64,000 nt of DNA from Candidatus Krumholzibacteriota bacterium (GCA_016932415.1 JAFGCX010000017.1:32310-96309); one strand, 5' to 3'; shown: positions 9,301 to 17,471, counted from the stretch's first letter. The notes: generated by a model not told the origin, from the letters alone. Made by a program: numbers and translations.

Positions 9301-11300
9301 TCGAACTGACACCGGTCGAACCTGTAATATTTTCTCCCGGCGATATGAAGATATTCACAGTTTCTCTCGATGTGGCAGAGGATGCCAGGGCGGCGAATTT
9401 CAGGCTGCTGTTGGAAGACCCCGATGATATATCTATAATCGATCATAATAACTCTGCCCTGGTCATTTTCGGCGGATCGACATTTCCCTGGTCGACCAAT
9501 ACGATCACTCTTAAAGATCCGGCGGTCGAGCTTCTGGTGGGCGTCGATACGCAACTTCCTGAAAAGGTCAACAGGGGACAGGAGACAGTACCAGCGTTCA
9601 GTCTTGTCATTGCGAATTCAGGGGGATCTTCGGCGGCCGATATCAGTGTTTCGGCGATCGAGTTCAAGACATTCGATATGTCGAATGAACCGCTCGCGCC
9701 ATCCGGTTTTCTGAAAAAGATAAGAATTCAGGATATGTACGGGTACAGTTATTTCGTCACCGATGTTTTCCCGCTTTCGTCAGGGATCCACTGTCTTTTC
9801 CAGCCCGAACTGGTCGTTTCAGCGCTGACTCCCCTGGTACTTAACGCATTTCTGGATTTCAGATCTGATCCCGAGCCATCCGCGTTCGCCATATCTTTAC
9901 ACGATTCGATCTCTGTTTCGGCCAGGGATATAAATTCCGGTCAGACTGTGGAAGTCAGGGCGAACGCATCCGAAGGATACGGGTTTCCTATGAATTGCGG
10001 CGAAGCGATTTTTATAGATCCTTTGAGCAGCTTTTCAATTTCAGGTGATGGACTTCTTCCCACCAGGATCACCGGTGGGCTCGACGATGTCGACGCTCTA
10101 CGCCTGACCCTTTGTCACACGGGAACAACCGGCGAATCTCCGGCGGCAGTATCGGGGCTTTCCCTGCGGCTGATCGACCAGACTGGAGGAGGTCTCGCGC
10201 AGAACAGTAAATTTTCAGCGATAAGAGTCGAATCGATCGACAGTGTTATCTGCGCAGTCTACCCTACCGCTCTCGATACTTCATCTTACATAAGGATGGA
10301 ATTTGACGATCCTGTCCTTATCGAACCGGAAGGTTCCGTGGTCCTTGATATATCGCTGGATATTGACCAGGATGCGGTTCCGGGATATTTCCAGATGCAT
10401 CTATACGGAACCGCGGTCGAAATACTTGACGCGACATCTGGAGCGGTTTTCGACAAACCGACAGGCGCTTTTCCCCTGTCGAGCGGATTGACCAACGTGG
10501 TGATCCCCGTGGGCAGCATCTCTTTCGAAGCCAGTGGAGTCCTGCCTGCGAATATTGCCGCGGGCGAGAAAGTAAAGGCATTCGACCTCCGGTTCTCAAG
10601 AAGCGCTGATTCAGGCGGCTCGACCGCCATGATCGATTTCATAACTCTTCACTTCGAGGATGAAAAGAAGATGCCGGTGGAGACAGCTTCCGATATCGCC
10701 GGAATCACCATCGAATCCGGGTCCGGGATGATAGAGACAGAGGCAGTCCAGATCGAAGATGGCGTAAGGGTGGATTTTATCGATCCTCAAAGACTTGAAT
10801 CGGAAGAAACACTCGATCTCGAACTTTTTCTCACCATCGCCCCCGGCACCGCGATCACGATGGTATCTGCCGCGATCAGGTCTGCCGATGATATTTCCGG
10901 CACTGACGAGACTACAGGCGATCCCGTCGCGGTGGGACTCGCCGATGGAAGCGCGTTTCCCTTTAATTCAGGGAGGGCAGCCCTGCTCTCGACTGAACTG
11001 GAAGACTCGTTTTCCAACTATCCCAACCCGTTTGTCGCCAGCAGAGAAAAGACGACGATCGTTTTTTTCATGCCGGATAATGGAACGGTGACGGTCCAGG
11101 TTTATACTATTCTGGGCCGCCTCGTCAGGACTCTGGCGCTCAATGAAGAACGTGGCGCGGGGCCACACCAGGATATTTCATGGGATGGACGAAATGGCAG
11201 GGGAGAAAAAGTGATCAACGGAGTCTACTACCTGGTTCTGAAAGCGAAAATCAATGGAAAGGAACAGGTCCTGAGACGAAAGGCCGCTTTGGTACGATGA
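3330..11300 (+). CDS. Giant secreted repeat protein with C-terminal FlgD-Ig/type A sorting domain
   Basis: A protein of 2,656 residues with a long N-terminal signal (basic start, hydrophobic LLPTVAAILAFNYLL, cleavage probably after VLA near residue 48). Residues ~60-830 look like beta-sandwich modules, including a jelly-roll-like segment (LLEFSWARDPAYGFNGTLVV). Residues ~836-1785 hold three copies of a ~315-aa unit. Each has PGD and PGNG segments, acidic DGDGxFDP loops that look like calcium sites, and the signature SGNDGP. Residues ~1910-2560 hold four ~162-aa units. The last ~85 residues (NYPNPF, then VYTILGRLVRTL, SWDGRN, NGVYYLVL) match the FlgD-Ig/type IX secretion type A sorting domain. 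It is translationally coupled (ATGA) to a PorV/PorQ-like gene, which fits type IX export and surface attachment. No enzymatic domain was recognised. The start lacks a strong ribosome site; ATG 3345 is an alternative. Confidence 0.85.
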   Translation: MLVSMDKMRKRSLKIAKKGKTGKLLPTVAAILAFNYLLCASGSRVLADQGGEWSPDRPQAAVAVTAGLWITEVSCPYDTLAINQKNIPVTVRVKNLSDSEISIQLLSLIFTYVSSGDHNSDYTVTGSPSADSLLSPDMTGTFEFDIDVNPDAITDVNISVKAVVVGEKQDNLQIISARSDDIIYALDSFSIVALDNNDGTYNWRAEWTEIGESDGPGIGKIQVVESPGNLRIGDPASYSPVGVSRAIKLGDAGRALLEFSWARDPAYGFNGTLVVEISENGTDGWETIFTVGSGPGTSFATQIFDMSDYISDDTAIRLMTSGTCSGIVYFDDIKVTPETLTGAFDWTVLSDVIFFTAALFDTKNSRVRADDGLLFVSDEEGVILNNIHYLNGGRPLISIPFEQETLYRLVIQFNSTFDWDWEPKESEEGYVAFNDSSLGFGRISAPRPGLKELLLSELMIGDEEADPADYLIGATKSDDPVIPWTMKTDPLLDPKVDDGKVKEYGALVEGLDPPRMIIDCRDDDKHWEITGNCESDRYYFHEVWFKPDLEWAHGDTADIFLHLGGKEPDENLDELHLLLRMIDDDYAGPVISDFSPEVLPAGAVDYITCLITDPSGVYDDESGAGGQGVYLLWDTDGSLEDDYNEMLMSPAGGGYFTSDGMVGGVAEGTDLVYRVFACDDDSDRGAPDRSCSVSSIQHIQILGSAIVFDNPSTLTPDFVYPGDEDQVFSIKVSNPNPENIVILPAVSYLQIDDGDSIITTYLANETLLVPGATQFPISFDPVDIPEDFSAPDSLELTLHLEGTFMGFIFWEQTWTASITNRLIVREPLLLIEAHSIASVDVNPGDRKIELMRLEISLDGIGDISIDSLVVLNPIGSEAERSGSDSNFERLYLYKEADVPETTGQIEEDAGEPLPASRPLGEGDSLLAEAVFENRRAVFDLSSGKVIHPGESVYYYIAADVDSFSARDGEYLDVEIDSPDSIHISGNASIFIDDLPLNSEGSCRIDGFLSFQARVVNVLPDTVYSGGSGELVLAVDLPGNGNSPDILSGLSAWNFGDYEANGLVEELILWADNGNGVFSSETDGSLGILSNTGGRFQISGLSQPIFGSKRFFLTAVFGQGFTENLLVRFGIPENGVEYISGNDGPLDSELINTHSQILIRREGVTIESFQSADRPDVLYPGDRNAEIFGMRVRNNTIGQAIIDSLSLASEMRLFECEPLKPVFLFLDDGDDTFDPEKDTILSETAWSEGEGFFGEIGIDIASGAEAVLYLATDIDSFRTADGETLSVWLDNVEDIYLSIETENPYEISGDFPLMVEEAPSTDGMLSFQIRLSAGDSTISGRTENIPVLDLVIPGNGCHDDTLTSITVVNDGTAGKEHIKRTVLWKDDGDGIFDPDSDEFLSELDQIETKKYNSSGLAVTLTGGSGERLFVSVDLEDAFTTGASIMAGIPRMGIGVASGNDGPSDKDIFSDKSILIPVPDRVTLYTSMLGNRRVHPGENDLLIMVIGAYNSYALPKTLQSIQLLRSGSARPEEILRAKAYSDADEDGFFDPASDRLLQTVESSGVLFEFDALLMTLAPYKSSQIFIAYDIPGEGVRDSVAVDFSIPDRTWVSFISGTTVIEGEFPLNSAGEDLIDGMVASQIEVATVNSARVSPGDMDVPCFSFRLPCNGTQGDSLISIVLENEGSGMPGIDIEYLKLWKEGGGEDGIYDPGEEEFIGYFMWNGSSWNTVSSLWEYIDCDGLSLHVTADFSEIAVDGRTVVLSLPVDAIEVRSGNDGPIDRPLISKAKITVTTDPIIVSFVPILPVTTGQVFDCELILSNVTDSLLTMVRPDSFMHFGDGGIAPLSGPFPESIDLEAHHDSSFTWSFNAVSQGKIVFQAKASEDGGIAQSRLEYSDTISIENIPDDFDIMIDDLSPVSLNRGHRAAEVFEMAVSYSSGCEQCAAVDFVSIELIFTDGAGTGLAVNDVASKITFEDETMVLFSAQTSSVTDSTIELTPVEPVIFSPGDMKIFTVSLDVAEDARAANFRLLLEDPDDISIIDHNNSALVIFGGSTFPWSTNTITLKDPAVELLVGVDTQLPEKVNRGQETVPAFSLVIANSGGSSAADISVSAIEFKTFDMSNEPLAPSGFLKKIRIQDMYGYSYFVTDVFPLSSGIHCLFQPELVVSALTPLVLNAFLDFRSDPEPSAFAISLHDSISVSARDINSGQTVEVRANASEGYGFPMNCGEAIFIDPLSSFSISGDGLLPTRITGGLDDVDALRLTLCHTGTTGESPAAVSGLSLRLIDQTGGGLAQNSKFSAIRVESIDSVICAVYPTALDTSSYIRMEFDDPVLIEPEGSVVLDISLDIDQDAVPGYFQMHLYGTAVEILDATSGAVFDKPTGAFPLSSGLTNVVIPVGSISFEASGVLPANIAAGEKVKAFDLRFSRSADSGGSTAMIDFITLHFEDEKKMPVETASDIAGITIESGSGMIETEAVQIEDGVRVDFIDPQRLESEETLDLELFLTIAPGTAITMVSAAIRSADDISGTDETTGDPVAVGLADGSAFPFNSGRAALLSTELEDSFSNYPNPFVASREKTTIVFFMPDNGTVTVQVYTILGRLVRTLALNEERGAGPHQDISWDGRNGRGEKVINGVYYLVLKAKINGKEQVLRRKAALVR
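5837..8700 (+). repeat. Three ~315-residue repeat units inside the giant surface protein
   Basis: Comparable motifs recur at a constant distance. VNPGD/LYPGD/VHPGE occur near 5843, 6857 and 7801. The VDLPGNG/LVIPGNG/FRLPCNG segments lie near 6430, 7380 and 8320. SGNDGP lies near 6748, 7697 and 8642. Calcium-loop-like segments (DGDDTFDPEKD, DGDGIFDPDSD, EDGFFDPASD, EDGIYDPGEE) sit at matching places in each half unit. Nucleotide identity between units is low, so the duplication is old. Confidence 0.75.
9060..11000 (+). repeat. Four ~162-residue repeat units in the C-terminal half of the giant surface protein
   Basis: Units begin near 9065 (SPVSLNRGHRAAEVFEM), 9550 (LPEKVNRGQETVPAFSL), 10055 (LPTRITGGLDDVDALRL) and 10540 (LPANIAAGEKVKAFDLRF), a spacing of about 485 bp. 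Each continues with a SGG/TGG turn and a strand ending in IxF or LxF followed by an acidic stretch. They look like stacked Ig-like domains that lead to the sorting domain. Confidence 0.7.
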
Positions 11301-13312
11301 TGTTTGTGCAGAGCAGAAAATATGTCGATGCCGTTCTGATATCGATGGCGATCCTCGCGCTCGGGGATCTTCCCCTGTTGGCCGGGGGCGAGGGAGGAGG
11401 CACGGAGTCTCCTTTTTCTCTTGGAGCGGGAGGTCGGAGTATTGCCATGGGAGGAGCGAAATGCGTGGTCTGGGGAGAGGCATATACGCTTCTCTGGAAT
11501 CCGGCCGGGTTGGAATATCTTGAACGCGGGGAGATCAATCTGTTCCACACCCCTCTTTTGGATGAAACGAGTTCCTATTCCTCCATTCTGGGTTCATATC
11601 CATTGACCGATTTCGGCGCGATATCGTTCGGAGTCCTCAGGCTCGATGTCGGCGGAATAGAACGCAGGGACCAGGAAAACCTGGTGATCGACGGAGAATT
11701 ATCAAACAGGCAGACGAGGTATCTTTTCGGGTATGCAAGGAAAATATACAGAGGACTGTCAGGCGGCGTGACGATGAAACTCGACCGTTTCGTCCAAGGG
11801 TCGTACAACGCCAGCGGGTTCGGTGTCGACGCCGGGTTCGGGGTCAAGTCTGATATTGACAATGAGGCGTTCGATGGAGCCGCGTTGGGACTTACACTGA
11901 TAAATATAATCGAACCGAAGCTTAAACTCGAAGACGAAGAATCGGGCGACCCGTATGGGACCAGGGTCGGATTTGCCGTTTGGAGGTCTCTTTCAGGGCG
12001 TTTCGATGACAGGCTGCTCGTAGCGGTCGATATGATCAAGACAAAACATGACGAAGCGCGGATACAAGCCGGGTTCGAATATTCAGTAAACCGGATGCTG
12101 GCTCTGCGTGGTGGATGGGATTCCGGTTCTCCGACCTTCGGGCTGGGATTCTCTCTTTCTTTCCTGCAGCTGGACTACGCCTGGCGAGACAGCGACCTTG
12201 AAAATTGTCATCTTTTCTCTCTTTCTTACAGATTCGGCAGCTCAAAGACGGAGCGGATCGAAAGACGGAAAAAAGAAAGAGAAGAGGAGATAAAAAGGGA
12301 GCTGGAAAGAGAGACGGCGAGGTATGAGACAAGGCAGATGGAAAACTACCTTGCGAAAGCGCGGGAAGCCCTGCGGCAGGACAAGTTCAGTCAGGCGGAG
12401 GATCATTTCAAAACAGTCCTTCTCTGGGACCCTGAAAACGAGGAAGCAAAGGCGGGAAACCTGAAAGCGCAAGGATATATCATTATTACCCTGGCGGATT
12501 CGCTTTTCGCCGATGGAAGTTATGGCGAAGCCCTTATGCATTATCGAAAGGGGAACGAGAAGCTCTCCATCAGCGCGATAGACGACAGGATCAGAGAATG
12601 CGAAAAACTGATCGGCCAGACCGCGGACCAGAGGCAGATGATCGATGCCGTCTTTGCCCATGCCGTTGAACTTTACTCCGAAAGGGACTGGACTGGCGCC
12701 GTGGCAGCTTTCGCGCAGGTACTCAGGTTGGATCCGGGGCATGATATTGCCAGGCATTATTATGATAAGGCGACGGCTAGGCACAAGGAAGATTACGCAA
12801 GGGTCCTTCAGCAGACCGGCGTTCTGGCGAGGAAAAAACGATACGGAGAAGCAATCGATCTTTTACGCTCTGGCCTGGACAAATTCAAGGGTGACGCCGA
12901 ACTGGAGAAAAAACTTGCCGAGGTCATGGAACTCAGACAAAGAGAAGAAATAAGCACCATGGAAAAAGAAAAACCGGCGGCCACGAAAGCGCCTCTGACG
13001 AAAGAAGAAGCCGATAACTTGAGGTTGATATATGAAAAAGGCGCTGAATATTTCAAAAACGGAAAATTCGACAGAGCGATCGTCGAGTGGGAAAAAGTGT
13101 GGCATGGATACCCCGGATCCGAGCAGATCGGAGAGTACCTGGTCAAGGCCTACCTTTACCGGGGGATGGAGCTTTACACGATGCATGATTACGAAGAAGC
13201 GCTCGAGATCTGGGGCAGGATATTGAAAGTAGATCCTGATAATGAAAAAGCTATCAGATATATAAGAAGGACAAAAGAGGAACTGAGCAGTCTCGAAAAT
13301 GTAGCCGGATAG
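11297..13312 (+). CDS. PorV/PorQ-family outer-membrane barrel protein with C-terminal TPR repeats
   Basis: With the start at 11297 (ATGA overlap with the giant gene) the product has 671 residues. A signal sequence (VDAVLISMAILALGDLPLLAG) precedes SPFSLGAGGRSIAMGGA and then WNPAGLEYL, the conserved entry of PorV/PorQ/UPF0164 barrels. Strand-like segments continue to ~310. A highly charged helical linker (ERRKKEREEEIKREL) follows, then TPR-type helices at roughly 340-430, 470-560 and 600-665. PorV shuttles type IX cargo to the attachment machinery, so coupling to a cargo-like giant gene is meaningful. The TPR extension is not part of the classic PorV; it would sit in the periplasm and may bind partners. 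The frame is open further upstream to 11180, but that lies inside the previous gene. Confidence 0.8.
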   Translation: MMFVQSRKYVDAVLISMAILALGDLPLLAGGEGGGTESPFSLGAGGRSIAMGGAKCVVWGEAYTLLWNPAGLEYLERGEINLFHTPLLDETSSYSSILGSYPLTDFGAISFGVLRLDVGGIERRDQENLVIDGELSNRQTRYLFGYARKIYRGLSGGVTMKLDRFVQGSYNASGFGVDAGFGVKSDIDNEAFDGAALGLTLINIIEPKLKLEDEESGDPYGTRVGFAVWRSLSGRFDDRLLVAVDMIKTKHDEARIQAGFEYSVNRMLALRGGWDSGSPTFGLGFSLSFLQLDYAWRDSDLENCHLFSLSYRFGSSKTERIERRKKEREEEIKRELERETARYETRQMENYLAKAREALRQDKFSQAEDHFKTVLLWDPENEEAKAGNLKAQGYIIITLADSLFADGSYGEALMHYRKGNEKLSISAIDDRIRECEKLIGQTADQRQMIDAVFAHAVELYSERDWTGAVAAFAQVLRLDPGHDIARHYYDKATARHKEDYARVLQQTGVLARKKRYGEAIDLLRSGLDKFKGDAELEKKLAEVMELRQREEISTMEKEKPAATKAPLTKEEADNLRLIYEKGAEYFKNGKFDRAIVEWEKVWHGYPGSEQIGEYLVKAYLYRGMELYTMHDYEEALEIWGRILKVDPDNEKAIRYIRRTKEELSSLENVAG

Positions 13313-13322
13313 CCGAAAGGCG

Positions 13323-14882
13323 TTGAAAGACGTGAAGATATTAAGTCTGAAAATACAGATCACTTTATCAGTGATTCTTCTGGTCGCAGGTATTGTCGGG
13401 GCGTTTTCATTGACCGTTGCCAGGATACAGAAAAATATCGTTCTGGAAGAGATGACAGAGATCGTTATCCTCCAGGGCAGGAACCTCGCGCTGAATTATT
13501 CAAAGCCCCTTCTTCACAGCGATCCGGAGTTCGAGCTTCATCCGCATATCTCAAGAGTGCTTGAAAAGAACGCCGATATCATACAGATAATCGTTGTCGA
13601 TAACGCCGGTATAATCAAAGGACACAGCGATCTTAGAATGATCGACGGCAGGTACGCTCATTCCCCGGGATTGGAGAGAACGAAAGGGTCCTCGAGGCTG
13701 GACGGGATAGAAGAACTTCGTGAAAACGACGACATTCTTGAGGCGAAGATACCGATCATCGATCAGGATGAATCGATCGGTCATGTCTATCTGACATATT
13801 CAAAAAAGAGGATGCGGCAGGCGGTCGCCGCGATTTACAGCAGAGTCCTCAAGATCGGACTAAGCGCTCTTGTCGCGGGGTCTGTAATTTCCCTTCTGCT
13901 GGCGCTGCATATAACGAGACCCGTAAGTATACTGACCGAGGGCGCCGAGTTGATCGGGCAGGGGAATCTTGATACGAGGATCACCGTAAAATCAGGCAGA
14001 GAGATCCAGGCCCTCGCTGACACATTCAACCAGATGGCAGTGAGGCTTAAAAGCGACAGGATCGCGATGCTCGAAAAAGAAAGAATGGATAAGGAGCTTG
14101 AGATAGCGAAAAGCATCCAGGAAACGCTACTTCCGTCTGACATGCCGGTGATGAAAGGTTACCAGCTGGAAACGTATTATAATCCCGCTCAGGAGGTCGG
14201 GGGGGATTATTTCGATGTGATACCGATAGGCGGCAACAGGATAATGTTCATTGTCGGCGACGTGGCGGGAAAGGGAGTGCCGGGCCTGGTGATCATGGCC
14301 ATGGCCAGGGTCATGGTTAGGGATCTTGCCAAAAGAGGAGAAAACCCGGCAAGGTTGCTCAGATACCTTAATATCCACCTTGGGCAGGATATAAAGAACA
14401 ACATCTTTTTGACCCTTTTCTGTGGAATTCTCGATACGGAAAAGCGGACTTTCGATTACGCCAGCGCCGCTCATATGCCTATACTCTTTTATCGGCATAA
14501 AGAACAGACAGTCTATTCGCTTGGAACAAAAGCCAAGCCGCTTGGAATTTTCGACGATGATGTATTTTCCGTTGGGCTGGAGGAAAACAGACTAGTTCTC
14601 GAGCCTGGAGACCTGATACTGCAGTATACTGACGGGCTTACCGAGATGCGTAACCTGTCGGGTGATGAATATGGATTTGACAGGATCACATCGATCGTCA
14701 AAGGAAGCGCTCGCAAAGGGGCGCGTGATCTTCTTCCCGAGATCCTGAGCGATCTTGGTGAATTCAGGGCTGAAGCGGCGCAGAGCGATGATCTGACCCT
14801 TCTTGCTCTAAGCCTCACCGGGAACCGGATAATAGACGAAGTTGCCGGAGGCAAAAACGGAATGATGGTAAAGAGGGGCTGA
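13323..14882 (+). CDS. Membrane-bound PP2C-type (SpoIIE/RsbU) serine phosphatase with HAMP domain
   Basis: The 519-residue protein has a first membrane helix at ~10-32, an extracytoplasmic sensor of about 145 residues, a second helix at ~178-198 (IGLSALVAGSVISLLLALHI), a HAMP domain at ~198-250 and a SpoIIE/RsbU phosphatase domain at ~265-505. Metal-binding aspartates are visible in EVGGDYFDV, VGDVAGKGVPG, YTDGLTEM and SDDLTLLAL. Such enzymes dephosphorylate an anti-anti-sigma (STAS) protein to release a sigma or other target. A likely partner is encoded just downstream. The start is TTG 13323 or GTG 13332; GAAAGG lies close before the TTG. It begins 10 bp after the PorV-like gene and is probably in the same operon. 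Confidence 0.9.
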   Translation: MKDVKILSLKIQITLSVILLVAGIVGAFSLTVARIQKNIVLEEMTEIVILQGRNLALNYSKPLLHSDPEFELHPHISRVLEKNADIIQIIVVDNAGIIKGHSDLRMIDGRYAHSPGLERTKGSSRLDGIEELRENDDILEAKIPIIDQDESIGHVYLTYSKKRMRQAVAAIYSRVLKIGLSALVAGSVISLLLALHITRPVSILTEGAELIGQGNLDTRITVKSGREIQALADTFNQMAVRLKSDRIAMLEKERMDKELEIAKSIQETLLPSDMPVMKGYQLETYYNPAQEVGGDYFDVIPIGGNRIMFIVGDVAGKGVPGLVIMAMARVMVRDLAKRGENPARLLRYLNIHLGQDIKNNIFLTLFCGILDTEKRTFDYASAAHMPILFYRHKEQTVYSLGTKAKPLGIFDDDVFSVGLEENRLVLEPGDLILQYTDGLTEMRNLSGDEYGFDRITSIVKGSARKGARDLLPEILSDLGEFRAEAAQSDDLTLLALSLTGNRIIDEVAGGKNGMMVKRG

Positions 14883-14907
14883 ACAAAGGAACGACAGGCA
14901 GGAATCG

Positions 14908-15999
14908 ATGATTCTGGAAGAAATAAAATTTACTCCTTTTATTATCAGGGTCAGTGGCGATGAAAAACCGACTCCGGAATTCGCGATCAAGCTGATCAGC
15001 CTCGTGCACACGGCGGTTGAATGCAGGCTGGAGAGGATATTGCTTGCCCCACCGGATGATTATACGGTGTTCATGGAAAATGTTGTCAAAAATATCATTG
15101 ATAACAACGGGATAATCAAGAGGACGGCAGAAAAATCCCGACTCGAAAAAGATGTCGAAGGGAACGATATTATATGCAATGAAGAAAAATTCATATGCAT
15201 CCGGAACCGGATGACTCCGGATAAATATTCGCTACGGATCATGGCAACCATGGACAATGTCGAACTGGCTCCGAAAGTTTCCGCGATGATAACGAACATA
15301 CTTGGATTTCCAGGATTCATCTCTTTCGGGGTACGATTCAGCGTCTACGAACTGCTCAATAATATTGTCGAATACGGCATTTACCGTATCGATAAAGAAT
15401 GGATCGATCTTGAAATTGAGAAGGAAAACGACAGATTACTCATCTCTATAGCCGATGAAGGAATAGAATTCGATCCGACAAGCAGTGACGAGTTCAATCT
15501 TGATAATTACCTGAAAGGCGGTGCCAAAAGAGGCTTGGGCCTGATGATGATAAAGAAGCTTAACGAGAAAATGAAATACGCGAGAGAAAGAAAAACAAAC
15601 AGGGTGGTAATTGAAAAATTTGTTCCGGGAGAAGATATCCCGGGAAAGGAGAGGAATATGACGCCACTCAACATAGGGGTACCGAAATCGGTCGGCGAAG
15701 GGATATACAAGATCGAGCTTTCGGGAGATCTGGATTCCAAGGGAGCTCTGATTCTGGAAGAGACGATGAATGCGTTGCTCGAACGCAAAATACACAACGT
15801 CATACTTGATTTTGACAAGTTGACCTTTATCTCGAGCGCGGGAGTGGGGATGCTCCTGGGGCTCGTCTCGTCACTCAGGCGCGAGAAGGGGCAAGCGACC
15901 TTCATCAATGTCTCTGAGCACGTGAGATCAGTCTTCAATCTACTTAACCTGAATGATTATTTCGAGTTTTCAACGCCTGAAGAAGTTGCCGGGCGCTAA
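14908..15999 (+). CDS. Fused anti-sigma-type kinase (RsbW-like HATPase) and STAS anti-anti-sigma protein
   Basis: A 363-residue protein with two halves normally found as separate partners. Residues ~120-240 form a GHKL ATPase of the RsbW type: N box YELLNNIVEYG, G1 DEGIEFDP, G2 GAKRGLGLMM. Residues ~255-360 form a STAS domain with the phospho-acceptor region FISSAGVGMLLGLV. The first ~110 residues are not recognised. An internal Met preceded by GGAAAGGAGAG (ATG 15658) sits exactly at the domain border, so a free STAS protein could also be made from an internal start; this is an inference. The gene lies between the RsbU-like phosphatase and a histidine kinase, which fits a partner-switching circuit. 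Confidence 0.87.
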   Translation: MILEEIKFTPFIIRVSGDEKPTPEFAIKLISLVHTAVECRLERILLAPPDDYTVFMENVVKNIIDNNGIIKRTAEKSRLEKDVEGNDIICNEEKFICIRNRMTPDKYSLRIMATMDNVELAPKVSAMITNILGFPGFISFGVRFSVYELLNNIVEYGIYRIDKEWIDLEIEKENDRLLISIADEGIEFDPTSSDEFNLDNYLKGGAKRGLGLMMIKKLNEKMKYARERKTNRVVIEKFVPGEDIPGKERNMTPLNIGVPKSVGEGIYKIELSGDLDSKGALILEETMNALLERKIHNVILDFDKLTFISSAGVGMLLGLVSSLRREKGQATFINVSEHVRSVFNLLNLNDYFEFSTPEEVAGR

Positions 16000-16025
16000 A
16001 ATAACCTCAGTGAAAAAGGGCCGAA

Positions 16026-17471
16026 ATGACTGCGGCGGCAAGTATTGATGAGGAAAAAAAGACCGAATTGACGGTCGAAAAGACGAGGACCAGCCTTGAC
16101 AACCGCGATTATTCATTCGATGCGCTTTTCCGTCTTTTTGAGAAACTCGGGACGACTCTCGAACTTGACAAGGTCATCAGGCTTTTTGTCATGACCTTGG
16201 CCGGGCAATTGAGCCTGGGGCAGATATCATTCTATCTTTTTTCGAGGAAAACGGAAAAACTCGATTTATACTATTCACTCGGACTGGGCCGGGAAAACAG
16301 CGTTGATTCAATCTCAATCGATTCAGGTTTTGTCAATTGGCTTTTGTCGCGGGGATATCCGGCTAAGATAGAACTATTCGTGGCGAAACCGGATGATAAC
16401 AGCGACGAAGATCAGAATGTCAAAAACCTACTGGTGGACGACTCGTTCAGGTACGCTTATCCACTGATCGATGGAGGCGAACTGCAGGGGATGATAATTT
16501 TCGGTGACAGGATCACCGGTGAAGGATTCACCGATTTCAATATAGAGATACTCCACATGATGACGAGGATCGCGTCAATGACTGTTAAAAACGCGGCACT
16601 CTACGAACATATGGTTCAATCCAGGATAAAACTAGAGAACTTCTCGAAAATGAAAAGAGAATTCATGCATCATACGTCGCATGAACTGAGAACGCCATTG
16701 ACAATACTTAAAAGTTCCCTCTCCTCGATCGATCCGAGGGAAGGAAGCGACGCGATGCTTGTCAATATAGCCATGGAAGCTGTCAATAAGCTCGCCGAAC
16801 TGGTAGAACAGGTCCTTTCCCTGAACGCCGTAGAATCGGACGAGTCGTTTTTTAATTTCCAGAAAACAGAGATGGCCGGGTTCCTCGAAAAATATTCGAC
16901 AGATATCATTTCCGTTCTGGCCGAAAAAGGGATAACGTTGAAATTCGATAAAATCGGAGAGGCGAGAATAATCAGGGCCGATTCGGCAAAGATACGCATC
17001 GCCCTGGACAGGATAATCGATAACGCGGTCTCCTCACTCTACACGGGCGGTACAATCTGTCTTGAGAGTTCTTTCAACGTCAATGATCCGGACGATTCTG
17101 AAGGAGTCGAGATTAGGGGGGGAGCCCCGGGAGTTGAATCCACCTTTTTAGCTGAGAACAGACGTGAAGAAGAAGGATACGGGGAAGGCGCTGGTCGTTC
17201 GATAGACAAAATAAAAGCCGGGGATGATTTCGAAGGGTATTTCGTGATACGTATCAGGGATGATGGCGTCGGTATACCCGCCGGAGAGATCAAGGATATG
17301 GGAGAACCGTTCACCAGAGCTTCCAACTCAAGGACAAGCGAAGTTAAAGGGCTCGGTCTCGGGCTTTCAGTCTCGCAGAAGATAATCGCCGGTCACGGCG
17401 GGCACCTTCTATGTAAAAGTTCAGAAGGGAACGGGGCCGAATTTTCCATATGGCTTCCTGTCGCGAAGTGA
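16026..17471 (+). CDS. GAF-domain sensor histidine kinase
   Basis: The 481-residue protein has no membrane helices. A GAF sensor domain occupies ~35-190. The HisKA helix holds the phospho-acceptor in FMHHTSHELRTPLTIL (about residue 220). The HATPase domain shows an N box (RIIDNAVSSL), a G1 box (RDDGVGIP) and a G2 box (KGLGLGLSVSQK). Between N and G1 there is an unusual acidic and glycine-rich insertion of roughly 60 residues, which may lengthen the ATP lid. No response regulator is encoded nearby. It lies 26 bp after the RsbW-STAS gene and ends the co-directional run that began with the giant protein, so it probably works with that set. Confidence 0.9.
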   Translation: MTAAASIDEEKKTELTVEKTRTSLDNRDYSFDALFRLFEKLGTTLELDKVIRLFVMTLAGQLSLGQISFYLFSRKTEKLDLYYSLGLGRENSVDSISIDSGFVNWLLSRGYPAKIELFVAKPDDNSDEDQNVKNLLVDDSFRYAYPLIDGGELQGMIIFGDRITGEGFTDFNIEILHMMTRIASMTVKNAALYEHMVQSRIKLENFSKMKREFMHHTSHELRTPLTILKSSLSSIDPREGSDAMLVNIAMEAVNKLAELVEQVLSLNAVESDESFFNFQKTEMAGFLEKYSTDIISVLAEKGITLKFDKIGEARIIRADSAKIRIALDRIIDNAVSSLYTGGTICLESSFNVNDPDDSEGVEIRGGAPGVESTFLAENRREEEGYGEGAGRSIDKIKAGDDFEGYFVIRIRDDGVGIPAGEIKDMGEPFTRASNSRTSEVKGLGLGLSVSQKIIAGHGGHLLCKSSEGNGAEFSIWLPVAK

